DNA from: Stromatinia cepivora
Lineage: Eukaryota > Ascomycota > Leotiomycetes > Helotiales > Sclerotiniaceae
Reading direction: 5' to 3'
NCBI GenBank assembly: GCA_014898415.1
Contig: RCTD01000011.1
Coordinates: 806,001-870,000, forward strand
DNA length: 64,000 nt
A model generated the notes under the pieces. The model saw only the letters and a list, made by a program, of their open reading frames with translations. It had not been told where the DNA came from and did no database searches. Numbering within the stretch: position 1 is the stretch's first letter; the number at the start of each line of letters is the position of its first letter. Both the position numbers and the translations under genes were made by a program. This document shows, one piece after another, positions 11,787 to 23,911 of the stretch.

Positions 11787-14700
11787 ACAACCCTGTCTAT
11801 CCAACCTATGCCACTCTATACATCGGCTTGATATTTTCGAACTGGTCTACAAGAACTGACCGCTTGGTATACTCTATGACATTTTCACGAATTCACGAGA
11901 TCTGACGAAAGATAAAGATGATATGATACACGGTGGTGATTAGAAAAAAGGAGTTAGAAACGGATGGTGGTTCAATTGCTGCACTTCTCTAGTTGATCGT
12001 TTTCGAACTACCCTTTTCTTACACAAAGATGTGACTTTGATTCTCCTGTACTTCGTAATTTTAGTTCACGAGTCACGCGTTTGCTCGAATGCTGGTGGGG
12101 TTTCCCCATGTGTAATATAAATATAGTCTATAAGACACTCTTCAAGACTTCCATTTTTGCAAGGTGATTTATTTGAGCGTGAAAGCCATCAGAATCATGA
12201 CCTGCGCCAATACTGAAAGAACCAGCACCAGCACCCTGCAAATGAGATGCAAGCGCAAGGTACGCATGTAAGACTATATATATATACTAAGGAGCAATGA
12301 CCCATAACCCAAATCATTGGTATCCAAACATATCAACACGTAATCACAAGGTAGCAAACGCTGTACACATAGTAGGAGTCAAGCATGCAGAGCTAACACT
12401 GCATGGCGGGGCTGCCAAGAGTGATTTGAATAAGGCTATGCTATTTGTATTTTATTTATTTATTTAATTTATTTTTATACATGTACTCCTCGTATACCCA
12501 GCAAATCATATACATCTTTCTACAGCTGGCTGGTTATCTTTGCAAAGGTTTTTTTTTAAGAAGTTGGTATTCACTGGAGTTGGAGTCTGGATGTTAAATT
12601 AACTCAACTGGTGGGTAGGTAGGTAGTAGGTAGGTACATGGGAATGATCCTGGGAAATTAATATTTATGTTATTTAAATTTTCTAGGTGTCTGGTTTATA
12701 AATGAGGTAATGTTAATGGGAAGATTGTATACTGTAGATGAATCTGGAGTCTACAGTTTGGACTTGGGATGGAGTGTTGAGATTGAGATTGAGATTGAGG
12801 GAGTGAATCAGAGTTTTAATACTGTGGATAATGTCGTAACTCTAGTCTGGTATATTTTTATTTGATAGGATGAGATGCGATGAGATGAGATGTTCTATTC
12901 ATCTGATTAATCTATTAAATCAAAAGTGCTAGAGATTTCGAAAATTCGGATTATTTCTTTTTGATCTATATTTCAGTTTCTGTTACAAGGATGATAGATA
13001 ATGATTGTTGGTTTTATAATTGTGGAATTTGGTTTTTCGTTTGTTATAATTTTTGTGATGAATGGTAATGTTTCTGGTTTGGAATATACTCTACTTCTAT
13101 AAAACATCAAAAATGGTTAAAAATTCCTTTCCCCTTGAACATATGCCAAAGACAAAAGTATCCCTGAAAGAGATTTCTTCGGGAACTACCAGCGTTGTGT
13201 GACTGGATGTATTGTAATCTCACATTTGAGAACATTAACCCAAATCCGTATACTTTTACATGATACTTATACTATTCAAGAAACTATCACACCTAGAATA
13301 GTTAGGACCCCACAATACCCTGAGGAGTCTTCGAATTCGCTGAGAAAAGACATCGTAAGAAGATCTCGAGTAAAAGATAAAAGCATGATGATGAAATTTC
13401 GCTTATTTTTGCATGGGAATTTCATGCTAGTTTTTGTTATGGAATAGGTATTTGCTGCTTCTCGTTTGCTTGTGGGTTCTTGGGAAATATTTATAATAAT
13501 GATTGGAATTGCTAGATAGTGATTTTGCTATTGATTTAATCCTTCCCACAACCCGCAGCCAGGGCCAGGTCCAGGTTTTAGCTTTCGAGAAATTTTTTGG
13601 TGAAGGTTAACGTTGAATGCCTAGCTAATTAGGCCTGATGAGTGAGTTCATGGATTTATCTTCAGATTTACTGCGCTATCATGCATATCACTTTCCGGAA
13701 TCGATTCATCATGTCTTTATCTCTTTTTATGTTTGTCGAATCATCAATGAGCCATCATGCCATCCCTTGTGAAAGATGAATCTATATAGACTCTTCTAAA
13801 TCCTTGATCAGTGTTCAGCAGTAAACCAAAACCTCAGAGCTGTTGGGAACATAAAAAAAACGGGTAAACGTAAACTAATATCTTAATACCCTCGGTAAGC
13901 GCCTAGCAGCGAAGAATGAATCCACAAGAAGACTCTATATTTCTCGTACTAATTAATCTTTGTGCCTGTGCTACTCACTGTTACTTTATTGATCCAGTAG
14001 ATGTGAGGTCTCGAATATAATCTCCATCCTAAGCTCGCGGTAACATGGTAATATATCAAAGGTAAATTGAAGGTTCCCTTGATTCATGGTGGTCAAAGTC
14101 GAGCTTAAGTTGGCTATAAAAACTCATCATGGCGTGAATACTCAAGTATACAACTCTAAGATTGGTGGGATATCCATGTTATCCCTTGGGAGAGGTAAAG
14201 CTGCAGTGACGGTACAGAGCTATATAAGATTGTAAACTTACTAAGACAAAACATTCGAGAAATAGAGAGGTTTGAGCGCAAAATCCGTGTGCGCATATTG
14301 GACTTGATATCAGAGGGGTTTAAATAATATTTTTGATTGCCGGCCTCCATAAAGATGTATGATATTGGTTGAATAGTTCGATGTTTGGAGATCGTGATAT
14401 CTCGGTGACCGGAAGCCCCTTTTGTTTCGCTTACTCTACATGATCCACAGAATTCTGACCAAGAGGAAAATATTTGGGAAAATAAATGGGATGGCAAACA
14501 TTTCGGCTTGTAGTTCATATTGCTATGAAATTAGGCCCCTAGGAAATAGAATGGAGGCATGCGAAATGCGCATCTCAGTTCGTTAAAAGCCCAGCCATGG
14601 TGATCATAACTAGCAGCTGAGCGTTCGAGTTGATTTTTAGTTCATTCTGTCCTCTTTTCCATAGTCATAGTCATACTATGAAGAGCCTCCACCCATATTA

Positions 14701-15943
14701 CATCACTTACCTTAAACCTCCAAAACGAAAGTTTTCCTTTTTGCACAGTTTGTTAAAGGCATGCCAGGTATTTATAGTTAAGAGCACGTAACAGGATCCG
14801 CCTCTTTTGTTTAGTTCCGCGTGCACAACTTCCCACCGCCACGGCTTCCATCTATCCCTTTTCCCTATGCAAAAACTAACAAAGATCCTGGCTGATGGTT
14901 TGTCAAAATCTGTGGTTTGATGAGGGCCATCCACGTTTGGTGTACCTGGAAAGCATCTTAGGATTTGTGCGTAGAATAGAAATAACCTCGTTACAGATCG
15001 AACCCCAGGTCGGATATAGGAAAAGGATCATTAATTTGACGAGCCACTGGTAGGAGCCCATCCACTCCATCATCATAGATGGCTTTTTATCATTTTTTGA
15101 AAGAGTAGCAGTAGAATGTCAGGCTTTCGCTTCGCTCTGTCGATGTAACCTTGCAACCTCTGGCGGTAAGGGTGAAAATCGAAATAGTCCATTCCGTTCG
15201 TGGTTCAGGTGCTTCTCTCTGCCGTTGATGAGACATCCATGTCCGTTGAGGATTTGTTCAGCAATATCATCCCAGTAAGGACCCCATTTCGAGAAATATA
15301 ATACCTAACTGCTCTTTCCTTTCGAATTCAAGACGGTATTGGGTCTTCCTCTGGTGACGGCGACGATGGGATAACTTTAGGTCCGGAACAAGAGAAAGAA
15401 GAGGAATAAACATGAGAAGATATCGAAAATAGTATAGGAAAGTTAGCGCGAGCACCGCACTGTCAACATCTTTGATGGAACGGATGGACGGATAGAAATG
15501 ATAGCTAGAAGGCAGAATTGGAGTTGCAAGTATCGGATAAAATTGGAACCCTGAAAGTAATCCAAACTATCATATATAGTTTCTGAGTGCTGTATTTCTC
15601 AGTTTCATAACTCAATGCCGCGCTGATGACAACGAGCAGTGGGGGATTGTGCTTACGTAATCTTCGTTGTCTTCAAAACCCACAATTGGGAATGTCTGAT
15701 TGTGAATCTTAAAACTTCTTCTGCCAACGCATAAGAAGCAGCAACTAATTAATCGTACAGGTGAGTACGATAGACTATGCCTTATCGGAGAGATGCGGAA
15801 GTAACATTGATCATTCCGCATGATACTGTGTCCACTATATAATTTTCCCTTTAATCTCTGACTAAGTATCACTTTCTGTTCCTTCCACCACTCTCAACCC
15901 TCTTTGTGATTTATATTCGCAGATCTCAAGGGCAGATCTCAAG
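11787..15943. other. long gene-free stretch with simple repeats
   Basis: About 4.2 kb without a supported gene. Small low-complexity tracts include GGTAGGTAGG runs (about 12612-12640), a GAGATT repeat (about 12779-12800) and GATGAGAT repeats (about 12867-12890). Minus-strand frames at 14156-14518, 15267-15455 and 15612-15872 lack motifs and splice partners. A transcription unit without a coding region cannot be excluded by eye. Confidence 0.55.
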
Positions 15944-16948
15944 ATGTCATATCCACCTGTTCCTCTGCCAAATGGTAAATCCCATCCTCCAGTATTGCAT
16001 CCTGATCTAACAAAAGATAGGTCAAAATTTTACAGCTACTCTGCATAGCACTTCATACCCCGCCATTGACTCCGCGACAAAATCCGACCACAGCAAACAT
16101 ATAGTTTTCATAACAGGTGCTTCGAAAGGTGTTGGCAGAGCTACAGCTATATCATTCGCGAAAGCTGGTGCTGAAGGGATTGCTATTGGTGCACGATCAG
16201 ATCTCTCTTCACTCGAGACAGAAATCCAGGAGGCAGCAAAGGCGGCAGGAAAGACCTCCCCAAAAGTCTTGTTGATCAAGCTTGACTTGCTTGATCACCA
16301 GAGCGTCAAAGATGCCGTTCAAGACGTCGAGAAAACCTTCGGACGATTGGACATCTTGATCAATAATGCGGGATACCTAGCGGCCAGTCAATCAATAATT
16401 GATTCTGATCCGGATGATTGGTGGCAGACATTCGAAGTTAATATACGTGGAGTTTATTGGATGACTCGTGGATTCCTCCCCTTAATGTTCAAGGGCGGAC
16501 TAAAGACAATTGTCAATGTAGCTAGTACTGGAGCCAATTCATTGCGACCCGGAGCTAGCGGATATCAAACCTCGAAGTTTGCATTACTCAGATTCACCGA
16601 ATTTACCATGACTGAGTATGCAGAACAAGGAATATTGGCTTATTGTGTACATCCGGGTGCCGTTGATACAGATATGGGAAAGAAATTACCGGCATATCTT
16701 CACAAAGGTATATTGTGTTTTCCCTTCCATAAATTGACGAAGAATTCAAGGTCGTCTGCTAATATTTAAAAATAGTCCTGAGAGATGCTCCGGAAGTTGC
16801 GGGTGATTCCATGTGCTTTTTGTCCCAAGAGAGGAGAGAATGGTTGGCTGGCAGGTATATAAATTGCACCTGGGATATCCCAGAGTTTTTGAGCAAAGAA
16901 AAAGATATCGTGGAAAATGACAAGTTAAAGGAGAGAATGCTATTCTAG
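15944..16948 (+). CDS. short-chain dehydrogenase/reductase (classical SDR)
   Basis: Exons 15944-15974, 16036-16707 and 16776-16948 (introns 61 and 68 nt) encode 291 residues. The Rossmann fold signature TGASKGVG is at residues 37-44, NNAG at about 120-123, and the catalytic set is Ser174, Tyr187 and Lys191 (YQTSK), so the enzyme should be active on NAD(P)(H). Pro-Gly follows in the HPGAVDTDMG segment. The substrate cannot be told from the sequence. The first exon has only 31 nt but is required: without it no good start lies before the nucleotide-binding motif. A second SDR gene follows 0.8 kb downstream on the same strand, but the two proteins belong to different subgroups. Confidence 0.87.
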
Positions 16949-17783
16949 AGAAGTTCTTTATATAATGACGGACTCTTCGAGTAATTACCGGTACTTGACT
17001 GAAGGGCCTAAGCATTGATCAATGGTCTAATACTTTGGAATTTAGCGCTCGCTCCTTAGAACATTGCTAGTCTATGACATTTACGAATATAGAAAACTTT
17101 TATGAATAAATCAACCTTGGAAGGTATTCCGACGTTATGCCGATTATGTAATCCCTTCGTAAGACCTCATTTGATTCGTCCTAAGGTTACCTTGTCCGGT
17201 AATCCGGCTGAGAATGCGGAGAAAGACTAAAAGATGGACCGTGGGGGAGGCACATTACCCCGAGCCAAGCTCCAGTAAACCTAAATGATTGAGGGTGGAC
17301 CATGAACACCTTATACTGAATCATCTCTTGGAAATATTGGATGATTTATTAAAATCAAAATCAATTTTGTTGAGGTTGTTATCATTTACCCCGCTTTCGA
17401 ATTGGAGCATTCGACACACAAAGCACCACGAAGCTGTGCCATATCTCTGCAGCAAAGTTATTAAGTGGTTTCGTTATTTCTTGCCCAGTGGTAATGACGC
17501 CAAGTGCCATACTTCCGAGCTTACACGAACACAATGGTCCAGAACGGTTGAAGCTTCTCGAGGTACAGCTGCTAGCTCCCGCAATTACTTTAATAAAAGG
17601 ACCTGAGGGTTGGCAGATTCTAACATGCAATTTACTTCTGCTTACTTTTCTCCCATCTAGTCTTCAAGATTACGTGTAATTGAGCTTCTGCTTTTCCCAA
17701 CCTCTAAAGCTCAATCTTATAATCTTCTAAGTGCCCCAATTTTCTCTTTACGTCTCTGAATTACACCCAAGATTGCTTAAGTC
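16949..17783. other. intergenic region between the two SDR genes
   Basis: About 835 bp, the 3' flank of the first SDR and promoter of the second. Overlapping frames at 17289-17679 on both strands show no family signature. Confidence 0.6.
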
Positions 17784-18987
17784 ATGTCTACTCTTCGAAA
17801 TGTCTCCCGCGTCTCAACTCGATATCTCCATTCCAATCTACGTCCCCTCACACGTAGCTTCTCCGTCCTTCCGCGTGTATTAACTCCACCACCTCAACCA
17901 CGCCAACCACGCCAACCACCATCCCCACCGGACCACGAAGCTGCGACACTTCAAAGCGATCAAACATATCTAGGTACCATAAAACGTCTACCTGAGTTCA
18001 GTCTGCTCGATAAAGTAGTATGTGTTTCCGGGGCTGGAAGAGGATTAGGATTGATACAGGCAGAAGCATTATTGGAGGCTGGTGCTAAAGGTATGCAATT
18101 TCAATCATAAACATAGCTCGAAAATGCATCGGAATGGATTGACATCAGCTAACGCAATACCATAGTCTATGCACTCGACCGTCTGGAAACTCCCTCCCCC
18201 GATTTCGATCGCATCGCAGAGCGCGCACAGAAAGAACTCGGTACATCACTTTCCTATCGCCGCATCGATGTCCGAGATGTCGAATCTCTAAATTCTATAA
18301 TTGAGGAAATAGCACAGAAGGAAGGACGCATGGATGGCCTAATAGCAGCAGCTGGAATCCAACAAGAAACTCCAGCTTTGGAATATACAGCCAAGGATGT
18401 GGATCTCATGATGAGTGTGAATGTAACCGGAGTATTCATGACAGCCCAAGCCGTTGCAAAACAAATGGTAAAATTCGGTAACGGGGGTAGTATAGTACTT
18501 ATAGCCAGTATGAGTGGAACAGTCGCTAATCGAGTTCGTCCTCCCCTCTTTCCTTTTATTCTGCTATAATATTAATAATAATCAACAGGGTCTCATATGT
18601 CCCGCGTACAATGCATCCAAAGCCGCAGTTCTCCAACTTGGCCGAAATCTAGCTAGTGAATGGGGCGAACATAACATTCGCGTCAATACCATTTCTCCAG
18701 GTTACATAGTAACGGCTATGGTCGAGGATCTCTTTAAGAAATTCCCAGAGCGGAGAACCGAATGGCCGAAACAGAATATGTTGGGCAGATTGAGTAAGCC
18801 GGAGGAATATAGAGGGGCGGCGGTGTTTTTGGTTAGTGATGCTAGTAGTTTTATGACTGGTAAGTTCGGGGGGATTTTCTTTTTTTTCTCTCGAATTGTT
18901 GTTGTTTCTGGTGGTAGACTTGGTGACTGATTTGGTGTTTTCACAGGTGGGGATTTGAGGATGGATGGGGGGCATTCTAGTTGGTAG
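17784..18987 (+). CDS. SDR of the sorbose reductase / arabinitol dehydrogenase type, with a possible mitochondrial presequence
   Basis: Four exons (17784-18090, 18166-18533, 18589-18859, 18947-18987; introns 75, 55 and 87 nt) encode 328 residues. The first 45 residues are Arg/Ser-rich with few acidic residues, as in a mitochondrial targeting sequence, followed by a Pro-rich linker. The cofactor motif SGAGRGLG is at 82-89 and the catalytic set is Ser219, Tyr232 and Lys236 (YNASK). The SPGYIVTAM segment and a C-terminal GGDLRMDGG (substrate-loop end) are typical of polyol/ketose-reducing SDRs. The tiny fourth exon supplies that C-terminal motif, which supports the splice model. Substrate class is inferred from resemblance only. 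Confidence 0.86.
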
Positions 18988-19781
18988 GGGGATTTCTTCT
19001 GGGGGATTTGGAATACGGTGATGTATAAGGCGGCCTAGGAGCTGGAGTTTGGGATGAGTGCTGATTTCATACTGGGTGTTTCAAATATCATATACACATA
19101 ACAAGTTCCAAATCCTAGAGATTAGAAGCCCACGAATACAAGATCCACATGTTCATACATTGATATAAGTAACAACAATATCAATTTTCTCTAATCACTC
19201 ATATAAAAACGAAGCAAAAAGAGTGTCTATCGAAGTGCGGAACTTCTATTCATAAACCCGAACACTTGAAGTGTTTTCTCTTTTAAGTTGTTTTTGACTT
19301 TCTTAACCTATTTTCGGTCCGTCCTTGTAGGCCATCTCAGTTGACTAAAAGTTAATTGCACTTTATAACACTGTACCGATTACTAACGAGAATGATGGGC
19401 TGTAGGATTGGTTATATACACAGCCTGGGGGTCTATCTTCAGGAGGAATTCATTGTACTGAAGCGGAGTAGGGTACGGTTACTTGACTAGGGCTGAGTTT
19501 ATATGGGAATGGGGGCGTGATTGCGTGATTGCGTGATTGCGTGGAGGAGATGATGGGATATGTATTATATGAATGTGATGTTTATTCTTATGATAGGCCT
19601 AACATTACCTCTTTCATTCCTTGACCCCTTGACTCCAGCATCTCATTGCATCCTCTTATCTACCATTTACCATGTATTCAGAATATGCCCATATAAAAGC
19701 CATCGAAATCTTCTCTATATCTCCTCTCAACTACTCAACTACTCAACCACCCAAACCTACCCCAGACCCATCATAACATAA
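18988..19781. other. gene-free stretch
   Basis: About 0.8 kb, the convergent 3' flanks of the plus-strand SDR and the minus-strand pseudogene. It includes a short 8-bp tandem repeat near 19515-19541. Confidence 0.6.
19515..19541. repeat. short 8-bp tandem repeat
   Basis: The unit GCGTGATT is repeated about three times head to tail. Too short to carry a clear function. Confidence 0.7.
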
Positions 19782-21891
19782 TCAACACACACATCTCGGT
19801 TTCCACAAATCCGTCTCGTCGATTCCCCATCCGGGTCTTCCGGGTCTATGACCTCCAGGTCTATCTCCATCTCCATATCCATATTTCGGAGGCGGAACTC
19901 TAATCGATCCATTATCTCTCTCCAACATCGGCCACATGGGAATATAACATTTCTCGCCTATTCCGCATTTATTTTCACAACTTATCCATTCGCCGGCCCA
20001 GCCTAGGCAGGCTGTTAATTCTCGGGTTATTTCTTTTGTGGTGGTGGTGTTTAGGAGTCGGGTATGGTGGTAGTGGCAGCGGGAATGGGTGGTCTGGGAG
20101 AGAGGGGATTCGCGGGTCCAGATTGATGGGTTTTCTTTGGGAGATGGATATTCGAGAAAAGGGAGGAGAAATAAATTAGTCTGATCACGAACCGATGACA
20201 TCCATTTCTTTTCTGCTGATTTATTGGATGGTGGGATAGAAGTGGACAATTTCGTTGATCATTGTTGTCCAATCAATACCGGTACAATTCACAGATTGAC
20301 CGAGAAGATTATTGAGAACTCTCTCTAAATCCCCTCTCATCATTGCCGCTTCATCTGTGGTCACATGTTCCAAAGTGTGTGATCTTCTCCTTCGCATTAG
20401 AGCATTTAAAGCGGTTGTTCTCGCATCTTCATCCCCCAAATCTGCTTTCCAGAACCCTTCACTCGTCAAATTCAACGTTTCCTTTTCTATTGTACCTCGT
20501 GCATTTGCTTAGCTCTCGAATTTGGGAGGATAGTAGTTCAAAATTCCACATGTGAGGATTTTGACCCGATTCTCGCCAAGTCCTGTTCCTTCTCTAGAAG
20601 ATCCGTAATGAGAAGCTGCACTCGTAAACCAACCCCAGCCTTGACTTTGAAGGAATGGTTCTCTCAGAGCATCATGCCTGAAGTTTGCTGGTAGGGCGGG
20701 GTGTTTTTCTGTGGGATTCTTTGTGTGTGTAGCATAAGGCGATCAAGTCGTTGTAGATGGTAGTGGAAAGTAGGATTTCATATCAGCTTCTCCTTCTTCA
20801 TACATATCGTTCGACATAGGCTCGGAAAGCAAAGGAGCTGTGACATTCAGATGATCTACTAATCTTAAGCTTTCGCTCTCAAAATCACACCAGATCTCGA
20901 ATCCAGCGTTCATTCCTACAAATCCCTCGACTCCCAACCTCTTCCACCAAGACCTTTCTCGTGAACCCATGCGCATAATTTTCTTGCTCGATCATACTCT
21001 TGAACCAAGCCTGGTCCGAAATCTCCATTGGGATCCGGTCCAGATACATTGCCATAGATGTGTAGCATCTGTGTATCCATTCGTCCTATTTCCATGAGCG
21101 TAGCTGACTCCCCGTCGAAGTAAACGCATTTTACTATGCCAGTAGTTTGGAATGTTAGAAGGTGGGAGTTTCTGGTGGAGCCCATAATCCCATAGGCCAT
21201 TCACTGCAGAGTTATAGCAAATAATCTATCCTAAAATCAGTTGACTATAGCAGAATTTAAATAGCGTATTGTATAATGATGAATTTGGCAGCAACGAAGT
21301 GTTTAAATCGGCTCCGTAAGGAAAGCAGAATAGAGAAAAGTAAAGCCTCTTCCAGTCCTCGATTTTCAAACACGTTATGCATAATGAAAAGCCGCTCATC
21401 CGGTGATTTTAAAGGGTTCAGTACTGTGAAGCTTAGGATCCAGTCAGAAAATCAATGATATTTTTACTCATCCCCGTTCTACCATATGCATGCTTTTACC
21501 CTTAGAAACTGCACTCACAAGCTACTTTTTGGAATATAAGCTTAACGGGACCTCGCCGGCGCCTGATAAATATTCTGCTATGCAGGTATATATGCAAAGG
21601 ACCATTATCATTGAGAACATCATTGTTCAACCAAACAAGATTGAAATACTCACATGTCGAAAGAAACCCATTCTGGACTTTCAGGTAAAGATTCTCCATC
21701 TCTCCTACCGTGATATACTTTCGTAAGGGGTGGTATCTCACACGGAACAATACTATGCCCACTTGGAAAGAAGGTATTGGGCCATTGTTGAAGAAGTCCG
21801 TACACCGAAGCAAAATAATGAGGTGCTGATGAAGAGAAGTTCAATTTCCATTCTGAATTGTAAGACTCAATAGGCTCCGGGGACGCAAATA
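19782..21891 (-). pseudogene. decayed gene of a conserved fungal protein family of unknown function
   Basis: On the minus strand, gene-like segments follow one another in changing frames. They are: a segment from about 21890 to 21650 (containing YFASVYGLLQQWPNTFF and IVPCEIPPLTK) that ends at a GTGAGT donor; 21204-20916 (YGIMGSTRNSHLL, YFDGESATLMEIGR, YGNVSGPDPNG); 20976-20743 in another frame (GFVGMNAGFEIWCDF); 20700-20512 (GWGWFTSAASHYGSSR); a segment to 20221 in the same frame beyond a TAA near 20513; and 20249-19782 (LFLLPFLEYPSPKENPS, CLGWAGEWISCENKC). I see frameshifts near 20940 and 20235, an in-frame TAA near 20513, and a probable third frameshift at the acceptor near 21205. The protein reads as one family that I half recognise from fungal genomes but cannot name. 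Several independent breaks argue for a pseudogene. Sequencing error is possible for a single break, not for all. Confidence 0.65.
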
Positions 21892-22300
21892 GGGGTATTG
21901 GAGTTCAGGGGACGCTGTGACGGAATGGAGAATAAATATGTAAAAAAAAAAAACAGAAACAAAATGCAGGAAAAACTTTATTTCAGAGATTGTAAAGTGA
22001 TATTACGCATAATCATGATGCAAAGGAGAGAAAGGGTATATTGGGGGAAGTATTTGAAGATATATATAAATCCTTTAAACGCCGCGTAAGCACTGGCAGG
22101 CGTTAAGGTTACTGCCAATCGGAAAATCCTAGCCTTGCGATTCAGGCTTGAGCATTAGGCTTCATGGAAATCATTGAGCTCACCACCAGTGTATTATTAT
22201 CCATCCAATATCCAATTGAGCTTTCTCAAGCTCCATGAACAATTCATTTCCGCCAATATCGCCACCACAAAGAAAGTTCAAGATTTTGAGAACTTAAAAG
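21892..22300. other. intergenic region, divergent side
   Basis: About 400 bp between the minus-strand pseudogene and the plus-strand small gene at 22301. It includes an A-run near 21942. Nothing else recognised. Confidence 0.5.
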
Positions 22301-23072
22301 ATGGGAGCTTCACAATCCAAAAACTTAGCTAAAGCTTCGAAAGCAGCATCTTTGTCTGCCTCAAATACTGCACGCAAATACCCAACTCGAAGTCCGCCTC
22401 CTTCATCTCCCCGTACAAATGTAGAACCAAATCGACCAAATCCTGCATCAAAGTTAGGACCTTCTGTCCATCCTGACACAAGCTCCTCTTCGACAAGGAA
22501 TCAATGTTCGTCATTCCTTCAATGAATTTCTAGCTTTTCACTTTCATTTCCATCTTCTTCTGGACGGTCTTGGATTAGGGATTTGTTTGCATTTCACTTC
22601 ATACAACTATACTAATGTAATGCTTCATCTAGCAATAAACTTTGATGCCTCCGATCCAGATATTGGCTTAGACGCTCGCCTCCGTCAACTCGGTCCTGTT
22701 ACACCTTCGCCTACCCTTTCCAATTCTTCCACATTCAACCGAGTCTCAGCACAAGACCCTACTACATCCAGCAGCAACTTCATCCCTTCTGCTTCCACAC
22801 CTTTGCAATCGATCTATCCAACCGCGAGTAATCCTGCGATTTCACTTTTGACGGCAAGATATAGAATAGCAGAAGAAGCAGAAAAGGACTTCGAGAAGAT
22901 TGGGCGAAAGGGATTTCAGGGAAGGAAATATTTGGATGTTGCGACTATTCGAACGGTGCTAGTTTACAGATCCGAGGGCATGCCTGATGCGGAAATTGAG
23001 AGGAGATTGGAATTAAGGAGTGGAATAGTAAAGAATTTAGGAGGGAGAGTAGTGAGTGTGGCAGGGTTATAA
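22301..23072 (+). CDS. small conserved fungal protein with N-myristoylation signal
   Basis: Exons 22301-22505 and 22633-23072, joined over a 127-nt intron (GTTCGT...ATCTAG, branch ACTAAT), encode 214 residues. The N-terminus MGASQSK fits the N-myristoylation pattern (Gly2, Ser/Thr at position 6 after Met removal rules, Lys following), so the protein is probably membrane-anchored. The middle is Ser/Thr/Pro-rich and likely disordered. The C-terminal 70 residues are compact and basic: ISLLTARYRIAEEAEKDFE, then IRTVLVYRSEGMPDAEIERR and a LGGRVVSVAG end, suggesting a helical domain of the helix-turn-helix kind. I do not recognise a named family. The spliced frame and domain pattern support a real gene. 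Confidence 0.75.
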
Positions 23073-23911
23073 TGCGAAAGCATGAAGGGGAAATCAGAAC
23101 CTCATATCCTACTCGAAAAGAAGTCTACAATAGCGGGTTGATTCTAGCACACTATAGGCATTGGCGACAGTCTCTGGCGAATCTATTATATGGTTTAAAC
23201 AAATGGAAACCATTGGCCCGCGCGGAAGATGTACAAATATAATGAATTATGAAGGGATTGATGAAGAGGGATGGGTGGCACTCTGGCAGGTGTATTGGTT
23301 CCTGTGGGTAGATTATTGTATTATATGACATCAGAGTCTCTACTTATGAGAAGCAAAAGCTTTCACGAATAACCAAGAACTTTTGCTAGAATCACCGAAA
23401 AGTATGTGCTTGAGTCTCTTCAAGGAACCGTCACTACCGACTAGGGGGTCGGTATGTTGATGGCCTTCGAAATATATTTGTGGCTTTGGAATCCTATAGT
23501 GGTGTATACTAGGCAGGTAAGTAGATGGAATTGCAATCAATAAGATCAAATTTTATTCTCATAACCCATGTCATAGTCAGATGTCAGATTGCGGGGCATA
23601 AGTTTTTGAAGCTATTCTGCCGGGCGGTGTGAGACCTTGAAAGCATCTACATTACCTGGGAATTGGAAATTTACAACAGTTTCTGATAGACAATTTCATA
23701 CATTTTCTATTCCTTATTAGAAGTATCTTAACATTTTTATCACATCATTTAGAAACCCCTCAATCCTTCATTTGCAAATACTCAGAATAAGCACCATCTA
23801 ATTGGTCAATCACTTCCATGTCGGTAACTTCCGAGAAATCATGCAACTTTACTTCCTTAACTCATTACAACTCCTATCGAGAGCTTCTGAAGCTCGACAA
23901 TCATACTCGCA
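23073..23911. other. intergenic region upstream of COX10
   Basis: About 840 bp with 3' flank of the small gene and the COX10 promoter. No gene seen; the short minus-strand frame at 23340-23549 has no motif. Confidence 0.6.

Noticed and set aside
14941..15070. Possible minus-strand tRNA with a GGTTCGATC B-box-like motif near 15000
   Set aside because: The T-stem and acceptor stem do not pair, and no A box sits at the right distance.
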